In this document: in pieces, positions 8,454-16,283 of the stretch | Layout of the letters: every line of letters starts with the position of its first letter | Numbering within the stretch: position 1 is the first letter of the stretch | From: Xenorhabdus eapokensis | GTDB lineage: Bacteria; Pseudomonadota; Gammaproteobacteria; Enterobacterales; Enterobacteriaceae | Reading direction: 5' to 3' | Length of the DNA: 59,154 nucleotides | Assembly: GCF_001908105.1 (NCBI RefSeq) | Contig: NZ_MKGQ01000023.1 | Span: 1-59,154 of the forward strand | The notes under the pieces: model-generated | The model's input: only the letters and a program-made list of their open reading frames with translations | What the model was told of the DNA's origin: nothing | Databases searched by the model: none | Program-made: the position numbers and the translations under genes

Positions 8454-9664
8454 GCGTTCCCTTTCGCTTGTTTCTTCATGTACTCGCTGAAGGCGGATTC
8501 AGCTTGCTGCCTGTCTTGTCCGGTCATCATCAATGCATCGATGAAGGATTGCTTTTTCATCGTGAAAGCATCTTTTAATTGCTGTTTCAGCAAGTGTTCC
8601 TGTGCTTTCATCTGATTGATTTGCTCCTGTTTCTTTCTCAGCTTTAACCGCTGAGCATCAGTCAGCTTTTTGGTTTTGTTTAACTGAGAGCGCAGAACCT
8701 CCAGTTTCTTCGGATCTTGCGTCAGTTTCTTTTCCAGGGCGGCCATACGTTGCTGATACCGCCGGTATTCACTTTTTATCGCGGTGTGATTGGTTTTGCT
8801 TTTACGGTTCCGGTTAAGCTGTTTTAACTGTTCTTCGTCGAAAAATTCCGCAGTTTTTCTCTTGTCATCTCCAAAGCTGGTGGCACGGGCGTTTTTCTGT
8901 AACAACCGACCGATCTGCATTTGCCATGTGCCCGCCTGCATTCGGGTCATCGCATGAATGACATGCTTACAAGCCACGCCTTTTAAGTTTGGGTTTCTTA
9001 TCTTGGGATAGATATATTCTTTAGGCGGACTTACCGCGAAATTTCCCGCAGTGGCAATATAGCGATACCAATATTTATGGCGGCCACAATCACAATCAAA
9101 TGACAGGCGTCCGGCACACAGCTGACGAACAACACGGGACGTGTTTTTTTCTTTCTCTGACAGGTCGTCCAGGGCCGTATCCCATTCCTCAAAACGGATT
9201 TTGACGCGATGGTGCTTATCTTCCGATTTGTCTGATGCTGTGACACTGATAAGGGCGGTATTGTGCTCCATGCCGATAAACGACGCGGTTTTGATGCCGG
9301 AGCCGTCATCAACCGTATTGTTTGCGCGTTTGACATCAATACGGGCGCAATTTGCTATTAGCTGGGTGTAGGTGATCCCTGCGGTATGGGTATTGAAGTC
9401 AGAACGGACTTGTTGCCGATTTTTTTCAAATGCCTTGAGATCTTCTTTGGTGAATAACGTGCCATCACGTTTGTTTCCCAACGCAATGACATCATCAAAA
9501 TTCTTATTTTTTAACAGCGCAGGCGTGAGCAACCTGCCTTTTTTACGGCGACTGCGTTTGGCTTGCTGGTCTTTGGCAATCTGGTTGAACAACCGGTTAA
9601 ATTCTTTTGGGGGTAAACCGGCCGTTTCATATCGACCTGTCTCTGTGCGCGGAATGCCAATCAT
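8450..9664 (-). CDS. SWIM zinc-finger-like protein in the baseplate operon, 404 aa
   Basis: The 404-residue protein contains a CxC...CxH arrangement: Cys191 and Cys193 in FDCDCGRHKYW, then Cys232 and His234 in VACKHVIHAM, with about 38 residues between. This matches the SWIM zinc-finger signature. The N-terminus is basic (RSRRKKGR near residue 38), and residues 290-400 form a long, highly charged coiled coil ending in a helical tail. SWIM domains usually bind DNA or proteins. Placement inside a tail operon suggests a structural or assembly protein, perhaps a scaffold or tape-like element. I do not know an exact homologue. It overlaps both neighbours by four bases. Confidence 0.6.
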   Translation of the reverse strand: MIGIPRTETGRYETAGLPPKEFNRLFNQIAKDQQAKRSRRKKGRLLTPALLKNKNFDDVIALGNKRDGTLFTKEDLKAFEKNRQQVRSDFNTHTAGITYTQLIANCARIDVKRANNTVDDGSGIKTASFIGMEHNTALISVTASDKSEDKHHRVKIRFEEWDTALDDLSEKEKNTSRVVRQLCAGRLSFDCDCGRHKYWYRYIATAGNFAVSPPKEYIYPKIRNPNLKGVACKHVIHAMTRMQAGTWQMQIGRLLQKNARATSFGDDKRKTAEFFDEEQLKQLNRNRKSKTNHTAIKSEYRRYQQRMAALEKKLTQDPKKLEVLRSQLNKTKKLTDAQRLKLRKKQEQINQMKAQEHLLKQQLKDAFTMKKQSFIDALMMTGQDRQQAESAFSEYMKKQAKGNA

Positions 9665-9990
9665 CCTGTGACCTCTGGCGTGTCAGCATAGTGCCTGACT
9701 CTATCGCGTATCCATGCGACAGAAGGTAAAGACAGGGTATTCCCTATCGGCAAGGGTTCCAGCTCACTTTCATGACCGGCCACCAGCCTGACTACCCAAC
9801 GTAACACCGAATTTTTATACACCCGATAGGCCACCAGATCAGCCCTGAATTCTTCATCGGGCTTAATGGTGTAGACAATATTGCTCGCGTGGTCGTATAA
9901 CTGAGACTGGGCGATAATTTCTCGGTGCAGATAAGCGCGAATAATCGGATCGATAATACAGCGATCATCCAGGCGTGGATAGTCACTCAT
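9661..9990 (-). CDS. Baseplate wedge protein gp53-like
   Basis: The 109-residue protein shows the pattern of T4 gp53-like wedge proteins: YTIKPDEEFRADLVAYRVYKNS, then LRWVVRLVAGHES, LPIGNTLSLPSVAWIRDRVRHY. This LysM-like fold (an 'initial slot, write position, then LPIGxxLxLP' pattern) recurs in small wedge proteins of contractile tails. It would join the inner and outer baseplate. It overlaps both neighbours by four bases (ATGA), consistent with coupled translation in the seven-gene operon. Confidence comes from the late motif and the operon context. Confidence 0.65.
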   Translation of the reverse strand: MSDYPRLDDRCIIDPIIRAYLHREIIAQSQLYDHASNIVYTIKPDEEFRADLVAYRVYKNSVLRWVVRLVAGHESELEPLPIGNTLSLPSVAWIRDRVRHYADTPEVTG

Positions 9991-10640
9991 AAAATCACCG
10001 TATTTTTATCCCTGCGTGTGCCTGTTAATGTCGATTTCACCGTTTCCTGTTCCACTTTTTTGTCATAGGCTTGGACAATATTCAGGAATGACGTTAATAG
10101 GGAAGGTGATTCGCTTGTTACAGCGGATTGCATGGCTTTGATATACGCATCAGAGGCCACATTATTAAACAGGGTGCTGTACACCACCAGCAAGATAAGA
10201 ATGTGCTCTGACGTTAATGACTCCCAGTCAATCCGATAGATGGGTTCACCGGCCGGATTGAATTCAACATCAATGAGGGATGACGATATCTCATAGAGAT
10301 TTTTTCCTTTCAGGGGATAAATGATACTGCCCTGGCGTTTCAGTTCCTCATAACGACTCACCGCTACCACAATTACGGGACGGCCGTCATGGTGCTTGTC
10401 ACTAAGCCTGACACTTAGCGCCCCAATCTGCTGCGCTATTTCGCCGCTGACCTCATCCACCAGCACCTTAAAGCCTGCCCTGACCATTTTTGGAATGTCT
10501 TTTGACAGTTCTACTAGCATGGCCTTGCGTTTCGGCGGAAGTAGTTTCCTGTCCTCCAATATCAGATCACCATCTTTAAAAACCGCACGTACCATGACGG
10601 GTTTTTTCATTGTACTGATTACTGCGATTCTCTGGATCAT
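9987..10640 (-). CDS. First gene of the baseplate operon, 217 aa, unknown
   Basis: No family is recognised. I take the start at 10640 because GGGAGG precedes this ATG; a longer in-frame version (to 10838) would add 66 low-complexity residues without a ribosome binding site. The protein is mostly alpha/beta and soluble, with a hydrophobic helix (SEHILILLVVYSTLFNNVAS) at about residues 148-167. As first gene of an operon containing gp53-like, hub and spike proteins, it probably belongs to the tail or baseplate. Confidence 0.55.
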   Translation of the reverse strand: MIQRIAVISTMKKPVMVRAVFKDGDLILEDRKLLPPKRKAMLVELSKDIPKMVRAGFKVLVDEVSGEIAQQIGALSVRLSDKHHDGRPVIVVAVSRYEELKRQGSIIYPLKGKNLYEISSSLIDVEFNPAGEPIYRIDWESLTSEHILILLVVYSTLFNNVASDAYIKAMQSAVTSESPSLLTSFLNIVQAYDKKVEQETVKSTLTGTRRDKNTVIL

Positions 10641-11323
10641 ATTCCTCCCAAAAGTAAAAAGACCGCACTGGGCGGCCTCTTCGCTTTCAGGTCTCTGGTT
10701 TCGCGCTGATATCAAAGTTAAGCAATCGTCGAAAAAGCTAACCTCACCTTCCAGAACCGCCCCTAAGCGGAAAGAATCGTAGCTGAACGTTATGATAGTC
10801 AGCAACAAAAAAACGCGATTTAAATTAAAAATAAACAATATAATTCAATATCTTAGTTTAATTCATATTATTAATAATAAACGCGTCCGTTTATTGTTGA
10901 ATTGCAGGGAGAGATAACAGGTATCGCTTCGGGTAAATTCGGCTCCTCATCACGCTAATGGAGCGGGATCAACACCCCATTAGCTTGATAAAAAATCGCT
11001 ATACCCGATAGGCAATTAATGATAATGCCATGATATTGACCAGCCATAATTTACACTTCAATTTCACTGCAATAAAAAGCACAGCAATGATGAACAATAC
11101 CTCGATAGGCGCAGTCACATCCCTGATATCATCCACCACCAGCGCCCTGTGAGCCTCACATGCGTAGTAGGTGACTGAATTTTTTTATTCATCCTTAATA
11201 TCTGTGATCATCTAGATGGATTTTTTCATCGCTAAAATTAGGCCGACATCAGAGCTGTATTCTCTGTCTGGTGTCCAATCGCAGATGCAATCTAAAAGGA
11301 ATAGCGGCATGAAATCACTATAA
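10641..11323. other. 683-base stretch without a firm gene
   Basis: No confident coding region. A hairpin with 8-bp arms, GCTAATGG / CCATTAGC, lies at 10954-10984. On the minus strand, 11166 to 10999 has an open frame encoding a hydrophobic 50-residue stretch (VLFIIAVLFIAVKLK region) with no ATG and no ribosome binding site; it may be the remains of a small membrane protein, or may start at an internal GTG. It separates the tail operon from the type VI region. Confidence 0.4.
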
Positions 11324-11857
11324 CTATATATGTTGCCAAACTATATTCACGGGGGTTTTGAGTAGGGTTTCAATCTTTTCGATCACCAGAGATAACCCAC
11401 CCTCTGTGTGAATAATGTCTGTTTTTGTGGTATCAATCATCAATGCGAAACAACCAAATGCCCCCCAGTTTTGATAATCCAACTCAAGCAACGAGACTTC
11501 TTGTCCGCAGCATGGTGTTGACCATTTGGTATAAATTGTCTCTGTTCTCGGTAAATTCTCACCAAGGTAAGCCATCTTTTCATCCCACCACTTTGTAATA
11601 TCACTTTTACAGTGTAAACAGGAAGGAATGGTAAAGTTTTCCATCCCATGAAACAGTGTGAGTTCTTCGACAATATCATGTTCAATTGCAGGCGGTATTT
11701 GACGCCATAAATGAGCGTATCTCTTGCAATGTTTAGTTTTTTGTTTTTTATCTGACTTCTTTATTGTCCGAAGAAAACCCTCAGCTTTATCGATTGCTGA
11801 CTGTTCCGGAATAAAACAAGGATCTTTAGGTACAAATAGCAAGTAGGAGTCACTCAT
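11324..11857 (-). CDS. Unknown 177-aa protein at the end of the type VI effector locus (possible immunity protein)
   Basis: I do not recognise a family. The start at 11857 is chosen because AGAGAAG precedes it and because the same start region (MSD-YL-F) is duplicated at 13810. The protein has two Cys pairs (CLHC near residue 79 and PCCG near residue 115) that might hold zinc, and the rest is mixed alpha/beta without a membrane segment. It follows the PAAR, immunity and toxin genes, the usual position for an immunity or accessory protein of a type VI cassette. An immunity role is an inference from position. Confidence 0.5.
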   Translation of the reverse strand: MSDSYLLFVPKDPCFIPEQSAIDKAEGFLRTIKKSDKKQKTKHCKRYAHLWRQIPPAIEHDIVEELTLFHGMENFTIPSCLHCKSDITKWWDEKMAYLGENLPRTETIYTKWSTPCCGQEVSLLELDYQNWGAFGCFALMIDTTKTDIIHTEGGLSLVIEKIETLLKTPVNIVWQHI

Positions 11858-12229
11858 ATAACTTCTCTTTGTAATGATCAATATAAGGATAATCAGCCAG
11901 GAGATAATAGACTCAAAGCTGATTATTTCATGCACAACACAATATCAAGCGCAAAACCCGCCCTGACTGGCAATCAGTCTTGCACGACAGGCCGTGCGCA
12001 TCCCGTTTAATGCGATAGGTTTTCCCTGATGTTTTAGGTCATCACTGCCTTCTACAATCGGAAAAATTCCTTTACACTGCGGACAAGCCACTAAATCACC
12101 TTTAGCGGCAATAGGAACCCCCTGATAAACATATCCGCCAATAGCGGTAATAACTTTACCACCATGATCGGTTGCGTCGTTTAATCGAATAACTGCTTGA
12201 CTGGCCATAGTTATACCTCTGATATGAGT
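11841..12229. repeat. Direct repeat copy A (PAAR unit)
   Basis: About 388 bases including the start of the 177-aa gene, an intergenic segment and the whole PAAR gene are repeated in the same orientation at 13795-14181, with only scattered base changes and a two-base indel. The copies lie 1.95 kb apart and bracket one toxin-immunity cassette. Confidence 0.9.
11945..12208 (-). CDS. Small PAAR-domain protein (type VI spike tip), copy A
   Basis: The 87-residue protein is a stand-alone PAAR domain: RLNDATDHGGKVI near residue 8, GVPIAAKGDLVACPQC near residue 29, then HQGKPIALNGMRTACRARL near residue 59. His/Cys residues at these turns would hold the metal at the apex. It would sharpen the VgrG trimer and may recruit the adjoining Tox-REase-5 effector. 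It differs from copy B (13897-14160) by only a few residues. One change here is Arg for Gly in the late CGARL motif, a conserved turn, which might weaken folding. It follows the immunity gene. Confidence 0.85.
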   Translation of the reverse strand: MASQAVIRLNDATDHGGKVITAIGGYVYQGVPIAAKGDLVACPQCKGIFPIVEGSDDLKHQGKPIALNGMRTACRARLIASQGGFCA

Positions 12230-12243
12230 AGTCTATAAATACG

Positions 12244-12948
12244 TTATTTATCTTTGTAAATATCAGAATATAAAGGTAATAACCCCAAATCCCGTAATGC
12301 AATCTCAACATCATTAGAAAGATACTGGTCTGCCTTATCCAGACAATTGTAATTTTCTTTTGTAATTATAATTGTTCCCGTACTGAGTGCGGTGGATATG
12401 GGGATAAATTCAGCGTCGGTTTTCAATAAACTAGGATGCATTTCAAATTGAATAGGAAGATATAACATCCAACCCGCAGGCGGACGATCTGGAAAAACTG
12501 CCTCACCGACTTGATCACGAGCACCATTAAAACTGACAGAAAAAAGTTTTAATGTGTATTTTTCTGCTGCTGATTTTATAAAATGAATGATATTGTTTTT
12601 ATTGTATATTCCGACGTGATTTTCAGCATTAATGTGAATTGATGTGTTTTCTTTGTTTTGAGTCAAAAGAATTGACATTGAATCCTCTTCATTGCCATCC
12701 CATAACCCTTCAACGATAGGTAAGTATTCCCCTATTAAACTTGAAGTTTTTTCGTTTGTATATCCATTAATATCGATGATTTTATTTTGCAAAGCTTCCT
12801 CTAATGTTTCCCCCTGAGCGTATAAGGCTTTGATTCTTTTATCACATTTATTTATTTCTCTGAGAAAAAATCGAAATGAGTCAATAATAGTTTCAATTTC
12901 TTGCGTGACAACTTCTTTTGTTACTACATGTATTGAAATTTCGCTCAT
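12244..12948 (-). CDS. Imm52-family immunity protein, copy A
   Basis: The 234-residue protein sits directly after a Tox-REase-5 toxin gene (16-base gap) and has the pattern I associate with the Imm52 family: a helical N-terminus, LPIVEGLWDGNEED near residue 74, and FPDRPPAGWMLYLP near residue 153. Imm52 proteins bind and block Tox-REase-5 nucleases in the cytoplasm, as reported for TsiT with TseT of Pseudomonas. It resembles copy B (14577-15263) along its length but is clearly diverged, so each probably protects best against its own toxin. Confidence 0.8.
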   Translation of the reverse strand: MSEISIHVVTKEVVTQEIETIIDSFRFFLREINKCDKRIKALYAQGETLEEALQNKIIDINGYTNEKTSSLIGEYLPIVEGLWDGNEEDSMSILLTQNKENTSIHINAENHVGIYNKNNIIHFIKSAAEKYTLKLFSVSFNGARDQVGEAVFPDRPPAGWMLYLPIQFEMHPSLLKTDAEFIPISTALSTGTIIITKENYNCLDKADQYLSNDVEIALRDLGLLPLYSDIYKDK

Positions 12949-12963
12949 TTAAATAGTCCTTAA

Positions 12964-13659
12964 TTAAACCATTGGAACATGATAAACGCTCATAATAAGG
13001 CCATCTTCTTTAAAAAGTTTTTTAAAGTACATGAAGCTTAGCCTTTCCATAAAATACCATGCTAATTTATTAGGCGGCGTTAATTCAACCACAAAACTCT
13101 GTGTGTGTGCTTGTTGTATAGTTCCTCTAACCCCAGAATAAAATTTTTTCAACATCCCTTCAGCTATAAAGAATTGGTCATAAGCACCTTTAGTTTCTTG
13201 TAACAAGCAAGATGGTGGTTGAAATCCATCAAAGGATACACTCACATAATCCCATTCTTGAACCCATCCTGATCCAAATGGTGCTTTAGTTATATAAACT
13301 TGATATTTTAAATTAATTGGATCACCAAAATTTCTACTCTCATTTTTAGCTATCCCTGTGCTAGCAGGGCAAGAGTTACATTTTTCAGTCGAACGAGACA
13401 ATGCACCAGATTTTTCAATTTCTTCAATTCGAGCTTTTGATTTCGCTTTGCCAATATTAATATCATTTTCTATCTCTTCTTCTGTACGTGTTTTCGGTTT
13501 TTTAGGTTTAATTTCTATATCGTCGGCTGTCGTATCTTTCGTACCTTCCATAATACCCACAGCAACTAATCCCGTAACGCAGGCAGCAAGCGTCCATTCC
13601 GCAGCGGCTACGAGAGCCGCGCCAGCAGCAGGTGCGCCAAGAACTAAAGGGACTGGCAT
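12964..13659 (-). CDS. Type VI effector with Tox-REase-5 nuclease domain, copy A
   Basis: The 231-residue protein begins with two hydrophobic segments (residues 2-37, Ala/Gly/Val rich) almost identical to copy B; a charged linker follows (40-90). The toxin domain starts at CNSCP (94-98) and contains the restriction-endonuclease-fold core: WDYVSVSFDGF with Asp144, then CLLQETK with Glu155 and Lys157, fitting a D...ExK active site. Such toxins cut DNA in competitor bacteria after delivery. The hydrophobic N-terminus probably needs a chaperone or adaptor for loading. The immunity gene follows at once. The C-terminal domain has diverged from copy B far more than the N-terminus. Confidence 0.8.
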   Translation of the reverse strand: MPVPLVLGAPAAGAALVAAAEWTLAACVTGLVAVGIMEGTKDTTADDIEIKPKKPKTRTEEEIENDINIGKAKSKARIEEIEKSGALSRSTEKCNSCPASTGIAKNESRNFGDPINLKYQVYITKAPFGSGWVQEWDYVSVSFDGFQPPSCLLQETKGAYDQFFIAEGMLKKFYSGVRGTIQQAHTQSFVVELTPPNKLAWYFMERLSFMYFKKLFKEDGLIMSVYHVPMV

Positions 13660-13690
13660 ATTAATGTCTCATTTTCATTAAATTATCCGG
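13550..13690. repeat. Conserved 5' module of the toxin gene, copy A
   Basis: About 140 bases covering the upstream gene's end, the toxin start and the first 36 codons are nearly identical (a handful of differences) to 15829-15968. Similarity drops sharply after the hydrophobic N-terminus, so the shared block behaves as a reusable delivery module to which different toxin domains are joined. Confidence 0.85.
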
Positions 13691-13810
13691 TGTTCGCAGG
13701 TAATCCCGATATTGTTGTTCGGGATTATCCCCCGCATTCAGCATATCTTTGATTGCCGGTGCATTGTGATAATCGCGGTTAAATGCGACAAACAAGTAGT
13801 AGTCACTCAT
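13661..13810 (-). pseudogene. 49-codon chimeric remnant of the adaptor-like gene
   Basis: This open frame reads MSDYYLFVAFNRDY...: the first codons match the start of the 177-aa gene (11857) and its ribosome binding site, while the rest matches the last 43 residues of the 114-aa protein at 15939-16283 (FVAFNRDYH to the final RH). The junction lies at a short shared stretch encoding Y-L-x-F-V. It is the product of a recombination or duplication that removed the 5' part of the second adaptor gene. The frame is intact and has a ribosome binding site, so a peptide might be made. Confidence 0.75.
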
Positions 13811-14181
13811 ATAACTTCTCTTTGTAATGATCATTTGAGGATAATCAGCCAGGAAATAATAGACTCAAAGCTGATTATTTCATTAATGATACGATATCAA
13901 GCACGAAACCCGACCTGACTGGCAATCAGTCTTGCACCACAGGCCGTGCGCATTCCATTTAATGCGATGGGTTTTCCCTGATGTTTTAGGTCATCACTGC
14001 CTTCTACAATCGGAAAAATTCCTTTACACTGCGGGCAAACCACTAAATCACCTTTAGCGGCAATAGGAACCCCCTGATAAACATATCCATCAATAGCGGT
14101 AATAACTTTACCGCCATGATCTGTTGCATCGTTTAATCGAATAACGGCTTTACCGGGCATAGTTATACCTCTGACATGAGT
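13795..14181. repeat. Direct repeat copy B (PAAR unit)
   Basis: Second copy of the unit at 11841-12229, same orientation, with the PAAR gene and its flanks. Its far end joins the truncated immunity gene at 14150-14473. Confidence 0.9.
13897..14160 (-). CDS. Small PAAR-domain protein (type VI spike tip), copy B
   Basis: This 87-residue PAAR protein is nearly identical to copy A at 11945-12208, with the usual CGARL turn intact. The start at 14160 is chosen because it matches copy A and has an upstream purine-rich site; an in-frame ATG at 14199 would lie in the previous gene. It should cap VgrG at the tip of the type VI needle. It overlaps the truncated immunity frame at 14150-14473 by 11 bases, which suggests the join arose by deletion rather than by design. 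Confidence 0.85.
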   Translation of the reverse strand: MPGKAVIRLNDATDHGGKVITAIDGYVYQGVPIAAKGDLVVCPQCKGIFPIVEGSDDLKHQGKPIALNGMRTACGARLIASQVGFRA

Positions 14182-14473
14182 GGTTATAATCTTCTCCATC
14201 CCACACCACAGAAATAACTATTTGATTTTCTTCTGTATAATCTTCAATAAACTCTTTTATTGCTGCTTCCGTTGCTCCTTGTTGATTAAAAGCAACTCGT
14301 TGCAAAGCCTCTTGGCGTGTATTACCCGATAAATACCATGTTTTATGTCTTTCAAAAAATGTATTCATTTGTTGGATAATGTTATGTAAGTCAGTCAGAG
14401 CCATTTTTGTGGTTAACGGTTCTTTCCTGTCGGTATATATTTCTATATTTAATGATAAAATAGACATTGACAT
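14150..14473 (-). pseudogene. Truncated Imm52-like immunity gene
   Basis: The 107-codon frame resembles the N-terminal part of the Imm52-like proteins: a helical region, FIEDYTEEN and VVWDGED near its end. After the conserved W-D-G it runs into unrelated sequence belonging to the PAAR upstream region and stops. About half of the normal length (228-234 aa) is missing, so binding to a toxin is unlikely. It is not a simple copy of either neighbour and probably once protected against a third toxin. It may be a relic of an older cassette cut by recombination. Confidence 0.65.
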
Positions 14474-14576
14474 TTCCTATTGGTCTATAAAGGTGTGTGA
14501 AATGATGTAATATCAGTCATATTCATATCTGTTTAAGCGGCATCATGTGCCGCCGTCTATATTCAATATGGCGATG

Positions 14577-15263
14577 TCAATTATTTTTATAAACATCAGA
14601 GTATAAAGGTAAAAGACTTAAATCACGTAATGCAATCTCGATATCATTAGACAGTTGCTGATCTGATTTACTCATGCAATTATAATCATCTTTACTAATT
14701 ATAATTGTACCCGTGCTTAATGGTGTGGATATAGAAATAAGTTCAACACCAAACTTCATTAACATAGGGTGCATTTCTATTTTTTGTGGAAGATATAACA
14801 TCCAACCAATAGCAGGGCGATCAGGAAAAACGGGATCTCCTACGTTGAAAGCCACACTAAAAAGTTGCAATGTGTATTTTTCTGAAGTTGCCTTGATGAA
14901 ATTAACTAATTTTGATTTATTGTAAACGCCTACATGATTTTCAGCAGAGATAGCAATAAAAGTTTCATTCTGTTCACTCACAGTGAGTGACATTGGCTTA
15001 TCGTTTTTTCCATCCCATACGCCAGTAGCGTAAGGTAAATATTCACCAATTAACTCTTGGGCTTCAGAGTTTATTTCTCTATCAATTGTAATGATCTTGT
15101 TTTCCAAAGCCTCTTCTAAAGATTCAGCCTGTGCATAAAAAGCATTTATTTTTTCATCACATTTGTTCAACTCATTAAGAAAAAAATAAAGAGTATCCAA
15201 TAAAACATCAAATTGCTCAGTCGTGTTTTCTTTGAATGCTATATTGAAATTAATTTCACTCAT
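14577..15263 (-). CDS. Imm52-family immunity protein, copy B
   Basis: The 228-residue protein follows its toxin gene by 11 bases. Landmarks match copy A: helical N-terminus with CDEKINAFYAQAESLEEAL, GVWDGKNDKP near residue 81, AENHVGVYNK, FPDRPAIGWMLYLP near residue 147, and LLPLYSDVYK at the end. It should bind the Tox-REase-5 domain of the gene just upstream and block DNA cleavage in the producing cell. The start at 15263 has only a weak purine stretch upstream; coupling to the toxin gene is likely. Confidence 0.8.
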   Translation of the reverse strand: MSEINFNIAFKENTTEQFDVLLDTLYFFLNELNKCDEKINAFYAQAESLEEALENKIITIDREINSEAQELIGEYLPYATGVWDGKNDKPMSLTVSEQNETFIAISAENHVGVYNKSKLVNFIKATSEKYTLQLFSVAFNVGDPVFPDRPAIGWMLYLPQKIEMHPMLMKFGVELISISTPLSTGTIIISKDDYNCMSKSDQQLSNDIEIALRDLSLLPLYSDVYKNN

Positions 15264-15274
15264 TTCTATTTACC

Positions 15275-15937
15275 TTATGCCATTGGAACATGGTGAACGG
15301 TCATTACGTAACCTCTTCCCGCAAACAATCGTTTATAATATGCAAAACTTTTTGGTTGCATAAAATACCAAGATAATTTATTGGGCGGAGTAGCAGAGAC
15401 AACGGAACTTTGTACTTTCGCTTGAGCTATTATACCTACAGATCCACTCCAAAATTTAAGAATAGCCCTGTCTTCTATAAAAAATTTATCATATTTCGCT
15501 TTGGTTTCTTGTAATAAACAAGATGAAACCTGAAATCCATCAAATGAAACGGAAGCATAATTCCATTCTTTAACCCAATTATCGCCACAAGGGTGTTTTG
15601 TAATAAATATTTGGTATTGAAAATTTATATCGTATTTTGCTTTTCTAATCTCAGTAACACCGGTACTGGCAGGACATGATTTACATTTTTCCCGTGAACG
15701 GGCTAAAGAGCCAGAAGCAGCAATTTTTGCAAGACGAGCATCAGCTGACGTTTCTCCATCTTTAATATCCTGTTCTTCATCACGTTCTTTATTCTTAGAT
15801 TTATCTGGAGCATCATCAATACTATCTATAATACCCACAGCAACTAATCCCGCAACGCAGGCAGCAAGCGTCCATTCCGCAGCGGTTACGAGAGCCGCTC
15901 CAGCGGCAGGTGCGCCAAGAACTAAAGGGACTGGCAT
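15275..15937 (-). CDS. Type VI effector with Tox-REase-5 nuclease domain, copy B
   Basis: The 220-residue protein has the same layout as copy A: hydrophobic residues 2-37, charged linker 40-80, then the toxin domain from CKSCP (85-89). The nuclease core is WNYASVSFDGF with Asp133 and CLLQETK with Glu144 and Lys146. It probably cleaves DNA in target cells after delivery by VgrG and PAAR, with the adaptor-like gene just upstream helping to load it. The start at 15937 follows the upstream stop (15939) directly. Family assignment rests on the CxxCP...FDGF...ETK pattern. Confidence 0.82.
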   Translation of the reverse strand: MPVPLVLGAPAAGAALVTAAEWTLAACVAGLVAVGIIDSIDDAPDKSKNKERDEEQDIKDGETSADARLAKIAASGSLARSREKCKSCPASTGVTEIRKAKYDINFQYQIFITKHPCGDNWVKEWNYASVSFDGFQVSSCLLQETKAKYDKFFIEDRAILKFWSGSVGIIAQAKVQSSVVSATPPNKLSWYFMQPKSFAYYKRLFAGRGYVMTVHHVPMA

Positions 15938-15968
15938 ATTAATGTCTCCTTTTCATTAAGTTATCCAC
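15829..15968. repeat. Conserved 5' module of the toxin gene, copy B
   Basis: Partner of 13550-13690. The two blocks are almost identical, whereas the toxin domains that follow are not. Confidence 0.85.
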
Positions 15969-16283
15969 TACCCGCAGATAATCACGATATTGTTGTTCGG
16001 GGTTATCCTCCGCGTTCAACATATTTTTAATTTCCGGTGAATCGTGATAATCGCGGTTAAATGCAACAAAATAGAGGTAAGAACGTATTAGCTTTTCCTC
16101 TTTGAATCCCATTGCAATCAAATCCAGATACGCGGCTTTGAGCCGCATATGCAAACTGTACTCGCTTTCGTGTCCGACTAATTCAGCGTGTTCTGTCTGG
16201 ATCTGTTGCCGAATTTGAGTGATATAGGCCTCATCTTCCGCATCAATGAACTTGTCTACCTGTTCCTGACTGAGTTTGATCAT
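15939..16283 (-). CDS. Small accessory protein of the type VI cassette (possible effector chaperone), 114 aa
   Basis: I do not recognise a named family. The protein is almost entirely alpha-helical and charged, without signal peptide. The start at 16283 has AAGGAG upstream and overlaps the DUF4123 gene by four bases (ATGA). It lies between the adaptor gene and the effector gene, the place where effector-specific chaperones are usually encoded. Its C-terminal 43 residues recur in the chimeric remnant at 13661-13810, so it was part of the duplicated unit. A chaperone role is inferred. Confidence 0.65.
   Translation of the reverse strand: MIKLSQEQVDKFIDAEDEAYITQIRQQIQTEHAELVGHESEYSLHMRLKAAYLDLIAMGFKEEKLIRSYLYFVAFNRDYHDSPEIKNMLNAEDNPEQQYRDYLRVVDNLMKRRH

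Noticed and set aside
9987..10838. Longer start of the first baseplate-operon gene
   Set aside because: The added 66 residues are hydrophobic or low complexity and have no ribosome binding site, while GGGAGG precedes the ATG at 10640.
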